From assembly GCA_016208105.1 (NCBI GenBank), contig JACQYS010000022.1, positions 1-64,000 of the forward strand: a stretch of DNA of 64,000 nt, written 5' to 3'. A program made the position numbers and the translations under genes. The first letter of the stretch is position 1. Each line of letters starts with the position of its first letter. The DNA is from Desulfovibrio sp. GTDB taxonomy: Bacteria; Desulfobacterota; Desulfovibrionia; Desulfovibrionales; Desulfovibrionaceae. This document shows, one piece after another, positions 25,098-35,206 of this stretch. The notes under the pieces are model-generated. The model was not told where the DNA came from. It ran no database searches and was given only the letters and a program-made list of their open reading frames with translations.

Positions 25098-25166
25098 ACG
25101 CGGGAGGATCGCATTGACTCGAAGGGACGGTTCATTCTAACACCCTGTAAGGATTAAGGACCGTCC

Positions 25167-25583
25167 ATGTACCAGCAACGCCTGCTCGAACGCATCCGCG
25201 AGGTGGAGAAACACCCGGAACTGCGCGGCAACCCCGACCCGGCGGTCGTGGTTGAATCGGTGATGCGGCATCTGCGCATGATCCTCAACACCAAGCAGGG
25301 CACAGCCCCCATCGACGACGACTTCGGCGTCCCCGATTTCACCAACCTGGGCTCCACCTTCGGCCAGGACACCATCCCCGACATCCAGCGGTCCATCTCG
25401 GACGTGGTCCGCAAATACGAGCCGCGCCTCAAGGGCGTGAACGTCACCTACATTCCCCAAAGCGAGGATGTGCTCCAGGTGGCTTTCAAGCTTGAGGCCA
25501 CGGTTCAGGCCGAGTCCCGCGAGGTCCCCGTGGTGTTTGAAACCATCATCGACCCGGACGGCAAGGTCAGCGTGAAGGAGTAG
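25167..25583 (+). CDS. tssE: T6SS baseplate protein TssE (gp25-like)
   Basis: A 138-residue protein of the phage T4 gp25 family that starts sheath assembly at the baseplate. QRLLERIREVEK and GTAPIDDDFGVPDFTNL are typical, and YEPRLKGVNVTYIP is the conserved central strand with the usual Glu-Pro-Arg. AAGGA lies upstream of ATG 25167. Four bases separate its stop from tssF. Confidence 0.94.
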   Translation: MYQQRLLERIREVEKHPELRGNPDPAVVVESVMRHLRMILNTKQGTAPIDDDFGVPDFTNLGSTFGQDTIPDIQRSISDVVRKYEPRLKGVNVTYIPQSEDVLQVAFKLEATVQAESREVPVVFETIIDPDGKVSVKE

Positions 25584-25586
25584 GCC

Positions 25587-27323
25587 GTGATCAATCGCTA
25601 CTACCAGCGCGAACTGGCCAATCTGCGCGACCTGGCCGCGGAGTTCTCCAAGAAACACCCGGCCCTGGCCCCCATGCTTTCGGGCCCCAGCCAAGACCCG
25701 GACGTGGAGCGCCTGCTCGAAGGCACGGCTTTTCTCTCCGGGCTTCTGGCCCAGAAGCTCGACGATGAATTCCCCGAGATCATTCACGGGCTCATGCGAC
25801 TTGTCTTTCCGCATTACCTGAGCCCGGTGCCGTCCATGACCATTCTGAAGTTCACGCCAAAGCGTTCCCTTTTGGAGGCTCTTCAGGTTCCGGCAGGGAC
25901 GCAGACCTCATCAATCCCCGTGGAGGGGACCGGCTGCACGTTCACCACCTGCTACGGGGTGGAGCTTCTGCCGCTGGCGCTTACGGACGTCTCCCTGCTG
26001 CAGACAGGCGGGCGGGCATCAGCCTTGAAGCTCTCCTTCGAACTCACCGGCATGCAGTTGGACAAATGGACGTCAAAAAAACTTCGTCTCCACTTGGCGG
26101 GAGATTACGGTCACGCTGCCGACAGATACCTGGCTCTCATGCGCCACACAGCGCGCATAACCCTGCGGGCAACGGATGGCGGGGGAACACCCGCGGTGCT
26201 GCCCAAGTCGAGCCTTGTACCGGTGGGGTTCGGCGAAGATGAAGCGGCAATCCCCTATCCCAAACAGTCCTATCCCGGATACCGCATCCTCCAGGAATAT
26301 TTCACACTCCCAGAGAAGTTCCTGTTTCTTGACGTGAAGGGCCTGGACCAGTGGCTGGACCGTGGCCAGGGGCGCTCCTTCGAGATGCTCTTTGAATTCA
26401 TGGCCCCGGTGAACGATCCTCCCGCTTTCCCACGGGATTCGGTGGCCCTTTTCGCCACTCCGGCCATCAATCTGTTCCCGCATGAGGCCGACCCCATCCT
26501 GCTCGACCACAGGATGCCCGAATACAAGGTCTTCGCGAGCGGCGGGGCGACTGGGCACTACCAGGTGTACTCGGTGGACAAGGTGATCGGATTCCAGCAG
26601 GGCTCGGTGGGGCAACGCGAGTACTACCCCTTCGAGATGTTCAACCCCATGAGCGAGGCCAGGCCGGTCTACTCCCTGAACCATCGCCAGAGCGCGCTGG
26701 AGGAGAAGACGGATCTCTATCTTTCGGTGGCCTATCCCAAGGGAACCACCGAACCCCAGACTGAAACCCTCTCGCTCACCATCCGTTGCACCAACTCCAC
26801 CCTGCCCGAGAACCTCCAGATCGGCGACATCTCAAAACCCACGGAGACCTCGCCAGTTCTGGCGGATTTCTCCAACTTGCGGCCACCCACGGCCACGCGC
26901 CAGCCGCCCATCGGCAAGGAGAGCCTGTGGCGGCTTTTGTCGCACCTCTACCTGAACTATCTTCCCATGGCGGACACGGAGAACCTGAAGGCTCTGGTGA
27001 AGCTCTACATCTTCCCGGAAACCAAGGACCGGGCCGGGGTTCTGGCGGGCATCAAGCGGGCCGAGGCCATCTCCGAGATGAACGTCGAGACCACCAACCG
27101 GCTGGTCGGCGGTGTGATGATGCGAGGCCAGCTCATTGAAATGAAGCTCGACCCCACGGGGTTTGCGAGCATGGGCGACATGTATCTGTTCGGTTCCGTG
27201 CTGGACGGTTTTCTTGGGGGCTACGCGGCGGTAAACTGCTTCACCCGTTTGGGCGTCGAGGACGTCTACAAGAAGGAGCGCTTTGAATGGCCGGCCAGGA
27301 TCGGGGAACGCTTCCTCTTGTAA
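25587..27323 (+). CDS. tssF: T6SS baseplate protein TssF
   Basis: A 578-residue protein of the baseplate wedge, acting with TssG, TssE and TssK. The N-terminus INRYYQRELANLRDLAAEFS and the segments DVERLLEGTAFLSGLL and RLVFPHYLSPVPSM are diagnostic. The start is GTG 25587 with AAGGAG upstream. It overlaps tssG by 37 bases. Confidence 0.95.
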   Translation: MINRYYQRELANLRDLAAEFSKKHPALAPMLSGPSQDPDVERLLEGTAFLSGLLAQKLDDEFPEIIHGLMRLVFPHYLSPVPSMTILKFTPKRSLLEALQVPAGTQTSSIPVEGTGCTFTTCYGVELLPLALTDVSLLQTGGRASALKLSFELTGMQLDKWTSKKLRLHLAGDYGHAADRYLALMRHTARITLRATDGGGTPAVLPKSSLVPVGFGEDEAAIPYPKQSYPGYRILQEYFTLPEKFLFLDVKGLDQWLDRGQGRSFEMLFEFMAPVNDPPAFPRDSVALFATPAINLFPHEADPILLDHRMPEYKVFASGGATGHYQVYSVDKVIGFQQGSVGQREYYPFEMFNPMSEARPVYSLNHRQSALEEKTDLYLSVAYPKGTTEPQTETLSLTIRCTNSTLPENLQIGDISKPTETSPVLADFSNLRPPTATRQPPIGKESLWRLLSHLYLNYLPMADTENLKALVKLYIFPETKDRAGVLAGIKRAEAISEMNVETTNRLVGGVMMRGQLIEMKLDPTGFASMGDMYLFGSVLDGFLGGYAAVNCFTRLGVEDVYKKERFEWPARIGERFLL

Positions 27324-28321
27324 TTGAGGGGCTGGTCGCCAAGCCCCAGAGCTATTCGTTCTTCCAGGCCATCCGCCTGCTCAAGCTCTGGACCGGCAAG
27401 ACCACCGAGCCCGACGCCCAGGTCTTCTACGACGACATCCTCCGGGTGCGTCCGCATCTTTCCCTTTCCTTCCCCGGCTCGGACATCACCGAAATCGAAA
27501 TCCTTCCTCCCGTGGAGGAGGGGGATCAGGCGCGAATTGGGCTCGAAGCTACGTTCCTTGGAATCTACGGCACCGGTTCGCCCCTGCCCACTTTCTACAC
27601 CGAAGAGCTTTTGGAGGAGCGTTCCGACGACAAAAGCGTTTCCCGCGACTTCCTGGATATCCTGGGCAACAGGACCTACATCCATTTCTACCGGGCCTGG
27701 GCCAAATACCGGCTCATGGTCAAGGCCTTGGACGAGGAGGACCGGGATTACCTGGACCGCCTCTACTGCCTGCTGGGGCTGGGGCACGAAGAGCTTCGCA
27801 CCAAGCTGTCGCGCCCCTCGGCGGCGCTTCGCTACATCGGGCTTTTCACCCAGTATCCGCGCTCGGCCCTGGGGCTCAAGACCATGCTGGCCGATGCCGT
27901 GGACGAGGCAAAGGTTGATGTGGAGCAGTGCGTGCACCGCTGGGTGCCCATTCCCGATGACCAACGAAACTGCCTGGGAACAGCCGGGTGTTCGCTTGGA
28001 GAGGACTGCTGGGTGGGGTCGTTGGTTGAAGACCGCATGGGCAAGATCACCGTGGAGTTCGGGGGCCTGAAGGCCCCGCAGTTCCACGAGTTGCTGCCCG
28101 GGAAGGAACTCAACTACCATGTGGAGAGCCTGATCGGCATGTACCTGGTGGAGCCGGTGGAACACGACCTGCGCTTGAAGCTCGAACCGGGTGAGGTGCA
28201 GCCGGCCAGGCCGGGGCAACCGCTCTGGTCGCGCCTTGGATACGACACCTGGATACTGACCCAGGGCTATTCCGGCGAGGCCGAGGTGACCTTCAAGGGT
28301 TTTGACGGGGTTCCGGCCTGA
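27287..28321 (+). CDS. tssG: T6SS baseplate protein TssG
   Basis: A 344-residue baseplate wedge protein. SYSFFQAIRLLKLW is the typical N-terminal signature, and LLGLGHEELR and ALRYIGLFTQYPRS match the middle. ATG 27287 lies within tssF and follows AAGGAG. Its stop comes one base before the end of the convergent HPP gene, closing this T6SS block. The membrane genes tssJ, tssL and tssM, and tssK and vgrG, are not in the window. Confidence 0.93.
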   Translation: MAGQDRGTLPLVIEGLVAKPQSYSFFQAIRLLKLWTGKTTEPDAQVFYDDILRVRPHLSLSFPGSDITEIEILPPVEEGDQARIGLEATFLGIYGTGSPLPTFYTEELLEERSDDKSVSRDFLDILGNRTYIHFYRAWAKYRLMVKALDEEDRDYLDRLYCLLGLGHEELRTKLSRPSAALRYIGLFTQYPRSALGLKTMLADAVDEAKVDVEQCVHRWVPIPDDQRNCLGTAGCSLGEDCWVGSLVEDRMGKITVEFGGLKAPQFHELLPGKELNYHVESLIGMYLVEPVEHDLRLKLEPGEVQPARPGQPLWSRLGYDTWILTQGYSGEAEVTFKGFDGVPA

Positions 28322-28322
28322 A

Positions 28323-28862
28323 TTACCACCAATAATCGGGATACTTCCTGGCCTTGGCCAGATTGTTCACCACCAGCGCCACGGCCACCAGGACCATCGC
28401 GCCTGTTCCGGCCGGAACAAGTACGAACACATACCCCAGGGCAGCTATCTTGCCCCCGCCAGCGGCTGCGATGAGGGCAGTGGCTCCTCCGGGAGGGTGC
28501 AGGGTGCCGGTGGCGTGCATCAGCGCAATGGCCGTGGCCACGGTCAGCGCCGCGCAGGCCCAGGCAGGGTCCGGCAGCACAAGCCGCATGCTCACTCCCA
28601 CCAGGGCCGAGAGCATGTGCCCGCCGATCACGTTGCGGGGCTGGGCCAGCGGGCTCCTGGGAGCGCCGAAGAGGAGCACTGCCGAGGCTCCGAAAGAGCC
28701 TATGAGAAGAATCGCCTCCGTGCTCTGCACCAGGAGCGAATCAAGGTACCCCACCAGGGCGATGCCCAGAACCGCCCCCAACCACGACCAGCCTATTTCG
28801 CGGGCGGAGGCGCGGGGCGGGCTTTGCCCGTTGCCGCGCATCTTGGCCAGGTAGTCTTTCAT
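28323..28862 (-). CDS. HPP-family membrane protein
   Basis: A 179-residue protein with about four membrane helices and the naming motif LHPPGGATAL. Related proteins include plastid nitrite transporters (family knowledge), but the substrate here is unknown. Its start overlaps the CBS gene stop as ATGA, so the two are coupled. It faces the T6SS genes. Confidence 0.88.
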   Translation of the reverse strand: MKDYLAKMRGNGQSPPRASAREIGWSWLGAVLGIALVGYLDSLLVQSTEAILLIGSFGASAVLLFGAPRSPLAQPRNVIGGHMLSALVGVSMRLVLPDPAWACAALTVATAIALMHATGTLHPPGGATALIAAAGGGKIAALGYVFVLVPAGTGAMVLVAVALVVNNLAKARKYPDYWW

Positions 28863-29452
28863 CCGGCGTCTCCCAACAAGTCGCCGAACGCCCTGACGAT
28901 GTCGGAACGGGTGATTATTCCTGCCAGGCGCTCTCCAGCCATGACGGGCATACGGTTGATCATGAACCGGGACATGGCTTGCGCGGCCTCGAAGGCGGGC
29001 GTGTCCGGGCCTATGGCGCGTACGGTGGACGTCATTATGGCGCCCACCGTGGTGGATTCCAGTCCGGCACCGGAGCAGGTTTCGCCACTGAGCAGGGCCG
29101 AAGCCAGGGCTATTGGCGGTGAGTCCGCATTGAGGCCCAGCAGGCGAAGGAAATCCTTTACCGACACCACGCCCACAAGGGCCCCGTTGTCCGTTACCGG
29201 AGCGCCGGACACCCGGGCCTCGGCCAGGCGCTTGGCGGCCACCCGGACCTCGTCTCCGGGGGAGAGGGTCAGGACCTCTGTCGTCATCAGGTCGCGAACC
29301 AGTATGGATGTCCGTATCCTCTTCATGGCCTGCTCGTGGGCGGCCCTGAAGAGAACTTCTGCATCGGACGGGGTGATGTCCACGAAGGATTCCAGCTCGC
29401 CCATGGCGGCCAGGATGTCCGTAATGGACGGATCGCTTTTGAAAACCGGCAT
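28859..29452 (-). CDS. Tandem CBS-domain protein
   Basis: A 197-residue cytosolic protein with two CBS domains: VRDLMTTEVLTLSPGDEV to VVSVKDFLR, then VGAIMTSTVRAIGPDTPA to GIITRSDIVRAF. Such pairs bind adenosine nucleotides and regulate partners. GGAGG precedes the ATG. Translational coupling to the HPP protein suggests it gates that transporter, and HPP-CBS fusions exist in other bacteria. Confidence 0.9.
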   Translation of the reverse strand: MPVFKSDPSITDILAAMGELESFVDITPSDAEVLFRAAHEQAMKRIRTSILVRDLMTTEVLTLSPGDEVRVAAKRLAEARVSGAPVTDNGALVGVVSVKDFLRLLGLNADSPPIALASALLSGETCSGAGLESTTVGAIMTSTVRAIGPDTPAFEAAQAMSRFMINRMPVMAGERLAGIITRSDIVRAFGDLLGDAG

Positions 29453-29562
29453 ATGTGCCTCCAGGTAAGACCAGCGTAGCTGAAAAAAACGTTTCGCGCC
29501 GTGATCCAGTTCACATTTTTCGCCTGAAAATACGCGAGAATCCTTTTCTTTTTAAGGTCATG

Positions 29563-29577
29563 TGGTGTATGGTTTGC
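29563..29577 (+). promoter_or_regulatory. Possible sigma-54 promoter of tssH
   Basis: TGG at 29563-29565 and TTGC at 29574-29577 place GG and GC ten bases apart, as in -24/-12 promoters. The bases between match the consensus poorly, so this is tentative. It lies 41 bases before the tssH start. Confidence 0.3.
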
Positions 29578-29617
29578 GAAATGCCGAAATTGTAATCCGT
29601 TGCTTGGAGAGTGCCGT

Positions 29618-32242
29618 ATGATCAACGTCAATATGAAGTCCTTGTTGGCCAAGCTCAACACCTTCTGCACCAATACCCTGCACAATGCGGCCGGGCTCAC
29701 TGTTTCGCGCACGCAGTACGAGGTCACGGTGGAGCATTTCCTGCTCAAGTGCCTTGAAGACACCGGTGCGGACATTCCGGGCGTGCTCAGGGCAAGCGGA
29801 GTCGATGCCGGAAGGCTGGTGGCCGGACTCACTGACTCGCTGGAAGACTTGAAAACCGGCAACTCGGGCAAACCCACCTTCTCTCCTCTCCTGGTGGAAC
29901 TCTTCGAGGATGCCTGGCTGGTGGGGTCCGTGGATTTGGGCGACAGCCGCATCCGCTCCGGTGCAGTGCTTTTGGCCTTTCTGGCCAGGCCCAGCTTCTA
30001 TGGTTCAGGGCCCTACCTGGACCTTCTGGCCCCGGTGAACCGGGAGAGCCTGCTCAAGGATTTTTGGAATCTTACCAAATCCTCCTCCGAGGCCAAGACC
30101 GCTTCTGACGGGGGAGTCGCTCCGGCGGGCGCGCCGGGAGCACCGGCGAGCGGGGAGGGCAGCTTCATCGCCCGCTTCTGTCAGGACTTTACTGCCAAAG
30201 CCAAGTCCGGGGGCATCGACCCCGTGTTCGGGCGCGACAACGAAATCCGCCAGATCGTGGACATCCTGGCCAGGCGGCGCAAAAACAACCCCATCCTGGT
30301 GGGGGACCCCGGCGTGGGCAAGACAGCGGTAATGGAAGGCCTGGCCCTGCGCATCGCCCTGGGCGACGTTCCCGAGTCGCTCCAGAACGTCTCGCTCATC
30401 AACCTGGACATGGGCCTCCTGGAGGCCGGTGCGGGCATGAAGGGCGAATTCGAGAACAGGCTGCGCGGGGTGATAAACGAGGTGAAGGCAAGCGAAAAGC
30501 CCATCATCATGTTCATAGACGAGGCCCACACCCTGGTGGGAGCCGGAGGGCAGGCCGGAGGCTCGGACGCCGCCAACCTGTTGAAGCCCGCTTTGGCGCG
30601 CGGCGAGCTCAAAACCTGCGCCGCAACCACCTGGAGCGAGTACAAGAAATACTTCGAGAAGGACCCGGCCCTGGCCAGGCGGTTCCAGATGGTGAAGCTG
30701 GACGAGCCCAGCGTGGAGTCCACCACCCTGATCCTGCGCGGCCTGCGCGACAGCTACGAGAAGAGCCACAAGGTCATCATCCGCGACGACGCCATCAAGA
30801 TCTGCGCCGAATACTCCGACCGCTACATCGCGGCCAGATTCCTTCCGGACAAGGCTATCGACCTTTTGGACACGTCCTGCGCCAGGGTGAAGGTGAACCT
30901 CTCGGCCAAGCCCGCTTCCCTGGAGGACGCCGAGCGCGGCATACAGGCACTGGAGCGCGAGAAGAAGGCCATAGAGCGCGACAAGGACAACAGAATTCCG
31001 GTCGATGAGGACCGCCTGAAGCAGGTGGGCAAGTCCATCGGGGAACTCACCAAGAAGGCGGCCGAGCTTCAGGCGGCTTGGGAGAAGGAGCGCCAGGCGG
31101 CGGACAAGGTGCTGGAGATTCGCGAGCAGATCGCCCAGGCTGCCGATGCGGACAAGGCCAAGCTGGAAAAGGAATTGGACAAGGCGGACAAGGCCCTGAA
31201 GGATCTTCAGGGCGATGCCCCCATGATCCAGATCGAGGTCAATCCGGATCTGGTGGCCCAGGTGGTGGCGGACTGGACCGGCATTCCCGTGGGCAAGGTG
31301 GCCCGCGACCAGGCCGCGACGATCGCCAACCTTGAGGACCGCCTGAAAAAACGCATCAAGGGCCAGGACATGGCGCTCGAGGTGGTGGCCCAGGTCATCA
31401 AGGCGGCCAAGTCCGGCATCAAGAACCCCGACCAGCCCATGGGCGTGTTCTTGCTGGTGGGGCCCTCGGGTGTTGGCAAAACCGAAACCGGGCTCACCCT
31501 GGCCGACATCCTCTTCGGGGACGAGCGCAACGTGGTGAGCGTCAACATGAGCGAATTCCAGGAAAAACACACGGTTTCGCGCCTGATCGGCTCGCCTCCG
31601 GGATATGTTGGTTACGGTGAGGGCGGCATGCTCACCGAGGCCGTGCGCCAGCATCCGTATTCCGTGGTGCTCTTGGACGAAGTGGAAAAGGCCCACCCGG
31701 ATGTTTTGAATCTCTTCTACCAGGTGTTCGACAAGGGCATGCTTTCCGATGGCGAGGGTAAGGAGATCAACTTCAAGAACACCCTCATCATCCTTACCTC
31801 CAACCTGGCCACGGACGTGATCCAGGAGATGACCAAGGAAGGGGCGCAGATTCCGTACGACACGCTGCTCGCCGCCGTGAGGCCCCTGCTTTCCCAGTAC
31901 TTCAAGCCGGCCCTGCTGGCGCGCATGTCCGTGGCGCCATACGAGGCCCTTTCTCCCGACGCCATGAAGAACATTGTGGTGTTGAAGCTCGACAAGCTTG
32001 CGAAAATGCTTCTGGACAACAACAAAATGAAGATGACCTACACCCCCAAGGTGGTGGACGCCATAGCCGCCCGGTGCACCGAAGTGGAAACCGGGGCGCG
32101 CAACATCGAATATATTTTAAACGGAAATATTCTGCCACGAATGTCCCAGGAAATACTGGGGCATATGACCACCGGAGGCCTGCCTGGCAGTGTAGCGTTG
32201 GATGTGGCGGAGGACGGTTCTTTCAAGATCGATTTCGCTTAG
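29618..32242 (+). CDS. tssH: T6SS ATPase TssH (ClpV)
   Basis: An 874-residue AAA+ unfoldase that recycles contracted sheath by extracting TssC. It has a Clp N-domain, a first AAA+ module with GDPGVGKTA and FIDEAHTLVG, a coiled middle domain, and a second module with GPSGVGKTE and VLLDEVEKAHPDV. ATG 29618 follows GGAGAG; an in-frame ATG at 29600 lacks an SD. Unlike the rest of the T6SS genes it is separated by an opposite-strand pair and needs its own promoter. Confidence 0.95.
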   Translation: MINVNMKSLLAKLNTFCTNTLHNAAGLTVSRTQYEVTVEHFLLKCLEDTGADIPGVLRASGVDAGRLVAGLTDSLEDLKTGNSGKPTFSPLLVELFEDAWLVGSVDLGDSRIRSGAVLLAFLARPSFYGSGPYLDLLAPVNRESLLKDFWNLTKSSSEAKTASDGGVAPAGAPGAPASGEGSFIARFCQDFTAKAKSGGIDPVFGRDNEIRQIVDILARRRKNNPILVGDPGVGKTAVMEGLALRIALGDVPESLQNVSLINLDMGLLEAGAGMKGEFENRLRGVINEVKASEKPIIMFIDEAHTLVGAGGQAGGSDAANLLKPALARGELKTCAATTWSEYKKYFEKDPALARRFQMVKLDEPSVESTTLILRGLRDSYEKSHKVIIRDDAIKICAEYSDRYIAARFLPDKAIDLLDTSCARVKVNLSAKPASLEDAERGIQALEREKKAIERDKDNRIPVDEDRLKQVGKSIGELTKKAAELQAAWEKERQAADKVLEIREQIAQAADADKAKLEKELDKADKALKDLQGDAPMIQIEVNPDLVAQVVADWTGIPVGKVARDQAATIANLEDRLKKRIKGQDMALEVVAQVIKAAKSGIKNPDQPMGVFLLVGPSGVGKTETGLTLADILFGDERNVVSVNMSEFQEKHTVSRLIGSPPGYVGYGEGGMLTEAVRQHPYSVVLLDEVEKAHPDVLNLFYQVFDKGMLSDGEGKEINFKNTLIILTSNLATDVIQEMTKEGAQIPYDTLLAAVRPLLSQYFKPALLARMSVAPYEALSPDAMKNIVVLKLDKLAKMLLDNNKMKMTYTPKVVDAIAARCTEVETGARNIEYILNGNILPRMSQEILGHMTTGGLPGSVALDVAEDGSFKIDFA

Positions 32243-32263
32243 TTACCATCTATATAAATGAAA

Positions 32264-32295
32264 AATGGGGGAAATCCGTACGGATTTCCCCCATT
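32264..32295. terminator. Perfect 32-bp palindrome after tssH
   Basis: The stretch from 32264 to 32295 is a perfect palindrome centred at 32279/32280: AATGGGGGAAATCCG pairs with its complement. An A-run at 32261-32265 precedes it but no T-run follows, so intrinsic termination would be stronger on the reverse strand. Confidence 0.6.
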
Positions 32296-32389
32296 GTCGT
32301 TCTTGTAAGAGATGGCTACTTCAGTTGAAATACAATACGCTGTACGTGGCTCGTTGGTTGAGATAAGTACGAGGTTTCATGAGATATCT

Positions 32390-35077
32390 ATGAACTGCAG
32401 TTATATAAATTTCTTTCCATGGCTATTCCTGGCGTTAGTTTTCTTGGGAAGCTCCGCCAACCCCGATGCATGCCATGCCAACAATGCTGCACAAGCTCCG
32501 CATGCAGCCAGAGTACTCATCCTCCATTCCTACCACCACGGTTTCAGCAGAACAGATGGGCTTGGGGCCGGGATAAGCCAGGTGTTTTCTCAAAGTGGAA
32601 TGAACATCCAGGAGATGGTAGAATACCTGGACACATTCAGAATGGGCTCTACCCAACAGTATCCTCAGTTCCTTGCAGGCAAGCGCGAATCCCTCAAAGC
32701 TATGATCGCGGCTACTCCTCCAGCCTTGGTGCTGCTGACAGACAAGCAGGCCATGGAATTCTGGGCGGAGAACCGTAACGAACTGGCACCGTCGGTCCCG
32801 GTGATCTTTTGCGGCATACGGGATGCGATACCCAGGAATTTGCGGGAGCAGAAGCTGGTCAGCGGTGTGGTTGAGCGTCCAATGTTCAGCGCTGCTGTGG
32901 AGGCCGCAATCAAATTGGTGCCAAGTGCGAGCAAACTTTTGGTGCTTGGGGGAAGAAGCTTGGGCTTCGATGTGGTGAAGGCCATGCTCGAAAGCGACCT
33001 CGCGTCCCTGTCTTCGAAGATCGCGGTGGAATACCTATCTGATATTGATATCGCATCCATCGAACAGCGTCTTGCGGGCCTTGGCCCTGAATGGATCGTG
33101 CTGGCGGTGGGACGGCCCAGTGAGGAAGGGCGTCTTCTCACCGGCCAGGAAGCGGCTGAGAGGGTTACGAAGGCGAGCCCGGTGCCAGTTTTCGTAACGT
33201 GGAATTCCTGGTCCGGCCATGGCCCGGTGGGGGGGGAGATCATCGTCCCGGAGGATCAGGGTATGGCCGCTGCCCAAATGGCCCTTGAAGTCATCAGGGG
33301 AAGTAGTCCCGGGACGATGCCTCCGGAAGTTCTGGCCCGCGGGCGGTACATCTTCGACTACAGGGCGCTCAAACGCTTTGGGCTCGATGAAAACTTGCTG
33401 CCTCCCGGTAGCCAAGTGATTCATAAGCAACTGTCGTTTTACGAGGCCAACAAGCAGCTCGTATGGGTGTACAGTGTTGTCACCCTTTTTCTGATTTTGG
33501 TGTCGTGCGTACTGGCATTCTATTCAGCCACGCTGCACAGGCTGAAGAACCAGCTCGGGGTGCAGGTAAGCTTCGTGCAGTCGCTCATGGAGGCCATGCC
33601 CACGCCGGTGTTTTTCAAGGATGTCCGGGGAGTGTACCAGGGATGCAACCGGGCCTTTGAGTCCTTCCTCGCGATAGGGCGGGATCGCCTCATAGGGCGG
33701 ACCGTGCATGATCTCTTTCCGGAAAAAGAAGCGGACGTGTTTAAAAAACAGGATGATGCGCTTTTTTCATCCGGGCCGGTGCAGATATATGAGTTCGAAA
33801 AGTCCACCCCGGATGGCCCCAGGCAGATCAGGTTCCATAAGGCGCTCTATTACGACGCAGCCCAGCGGGTGGCCGGTCTGGTTGGGGTGGTGGCGGACTT
33901 TACCGACCTCTATAACGCTGAGCGCGAGCTCGAAAAAAACCGCATATATCTGCAGGCCATCTTCGATGCGTCGCCGTCAGCGATTTTCTGCGTGGATGAA
34001 AACGGAATAGTGACACACACCAATGCCAAGGCCCGGGAGATATGCGGCGATTGTTCCCTGGCTGATCTGAAATCCGCATTGCCGCGTATGCCTCAGCTGG
34101 TCGATTCTGTCCGTGGCTCAATACTTGAGGAACGCGTGGTGGCTGTTCCCAGACAGATTTCAGTGGTGAACGGTATCAGCAAGGCAGAGGATGTGGTCAT
34201 CTATCCGTTGAACGCCATGGGGCTTCGCGAGGCCGTGGTTCGCATCGACGACGTCACTGAACAGCACCGCTTGCAGGAGCTGCTGGTGCAGACCGAGAAG
34301 ATGATGTCCGTGGGTGGGCTGGCGGCCGGGATGGCGCATGAAATCAATAATCCCCTGGGAGGCATCATGCAGAGCGCCCAGGTCATGCACTCCCGTTTGG
34401 GCTCGGACATGCCGGCCAACCTGGCATCTGCCCAAAAGGCCGGCTGCACCATGGAGAGCATCCAGGCCTACCTGCAAGACAGAGACATCCCGCGTCTGCT
34501 TGAGGGGCTTCGTGTGTCCGCAAAGCGCGCGGCGGCAATCGTCGCAAACATGCTCGAATTCAGCAAACGCAGTTCGTCCGCATGGTTGCCTGTGGAAGTG
34601 AATACGCTGGTTGAGAAGTCGCTCGAGCTTATACATCAGGATTACAATCTCGCGGAGAACTACGACTTCAAAAGAATAAGCGTTGTCAGGGAATATGCTC
34701 CGGAAAATCCCAGCGTTCCCTGCTCTCCGCAGCAGATCCAGCAGGTGGTTTTCAATCTTCTGCGCAATGCCGCTCAGGCCATGGCCCAAGCCGGAACGCC
34801 GCATCCGACCATCACCGTGCGAACCTGCGTGCGTGATGAGTGGGTTGCCCTTGAGGTGGAGGACAACGGCCCTGGCATGGATGAGAAGACCAGACGCAAG
34901 GTTTTTGAGCCGTTTTTTACGACCAAGGCCCCCGGACACGGAACGGGGCTCGGGTTGTCCATCACCTACTTTATCGTTCGCGAAAACCACGGCGGGGAGA
35001 TCCTGGTCGAATCCGAGATGGGCAAGGGCGCGAAGTTCGTGGTCAAACTGCCACTAAGAGCAAAGAAAGCTCTTTGA
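32390..35077 (+). CDS. Sensor histidine kinase with periplasmic ABC-substrate-binding-like domain and two PAS domains
   Basis: An 895-residue membrane kinase. After a signal/anchor segment ([12 protein letters not shown]) comes a periplasmic domain of about 300 residues resembling ABC-type binding proteins ([17 protein letters not shown], then [13 protein letters not shown]). A membrane helix ([19 protein letters not shown]) and two PAS domains follow. The phospho-acceptor is His650 in [12 protein letters not shown]-box [17 protein letters not shown] and GTGLGLSI complete the kinase. An insertion of about 40 residues separates the two HisKA helices. ATG 32390 gives a clean signal sequence; an in-frame start at 32312 would run through the leader. 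No response regulator is adjacent. The next gene is a close paralogue. Confidence 0.85.
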   Translation: MNCSYINFFPWLFLALVFLGSSANPDACHANNAAQAPHAARVLILHSYHHGFSRTDGLGAGISQVFSQSGMNIQEMVEYLDTFRMGSTQQYPQFLAGKRESLKAMIAATPPALVLLTDKQAMEFWAENRNELAPSVPVIFCGIRDAIPRNLREQKLVSGVVERPMFSAAVEAAIKLVPSASKLLVLGGRSLGFDVVKAMLESDLASLSSKIAVEYLSDIDIASIEQRLAGLGPEWIVLAVGRPSEEGRLLTGQEAAERVTKASPVPVFVTWNSWSGHGPVGGEIIVPEDQGMAAAQMALEVIRGSSPGTMPPEVLARGRYIFDYRALKRFGLDENLLPPGSQVIHKQLSFYEANKQLVWVYSVVTLFLILVSCVLAFYSATLHRLKNQLGVQVSFVQSLMEAMPTPVFFKDVRGVYQGCNRAFESFLAIGRDRLIGRTVHDLFPEKEADVFKKQDDALFSSGPVQIYEFEKSTPDGPRQIRFHKALYYDAAQRVAGLVGVVADFTDLYNAERELEKNRIYLQAIFDASPSAIFCVDENGIVTHTNAKAREICGDCSLADLKSALPRMPQLVDSVRGSILEERVVAVPRQISVVNGISKAEDVVIYPLNAMGLREAVVRIDDVTEQHRLQELLVQTEKMMSVGGLAAGMAHEINNPLGGIMQSAQVMHSRLGSDMPANLASAQKAGCTMESIQAYLQDRDIPRLLEGLRVSAKRAAAIVANMLEFSKRSSSAWLPVEVNTLVEKSLELIHQDYNLAENYDFKRISVVREYAPENPSVPCSPQQIQQVVFNLLRNAAQAMAQAGTPHPTITVRTCVRDEWVALEVEDNGPGMDEKTRRKVFEPFFTTKAPGHGTGLGLSITYFIVRENHGGEILVESEMGKGAKFVVKLPLRAKKAL

Positions 35078-35184
35078 GCATTCCGATGGGACCAGATTTC
35101 TCTCCAAACGATCATGCCGGGCAGAATGGTGCACGCAACGCTTTGTTTTGACGAATCTCCTTGATGATACTACGGAGCGGAAAA

Positions 35185-35201
35185 CACGGCATCGAGCCGT
35201 G
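35185..35201 (+). promoter_or_regulatory. Hairpin just before the second kinase gene
   Basis: CACGGC at 35185-35190 pairs with GCCGTG at 35196-35201 around a five-base loop, six bases before the ATG. No SD is visible, so the hairpin may affect initiation. Confidence 0.35.
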
Positions 35202-35206
35202 ATGCG

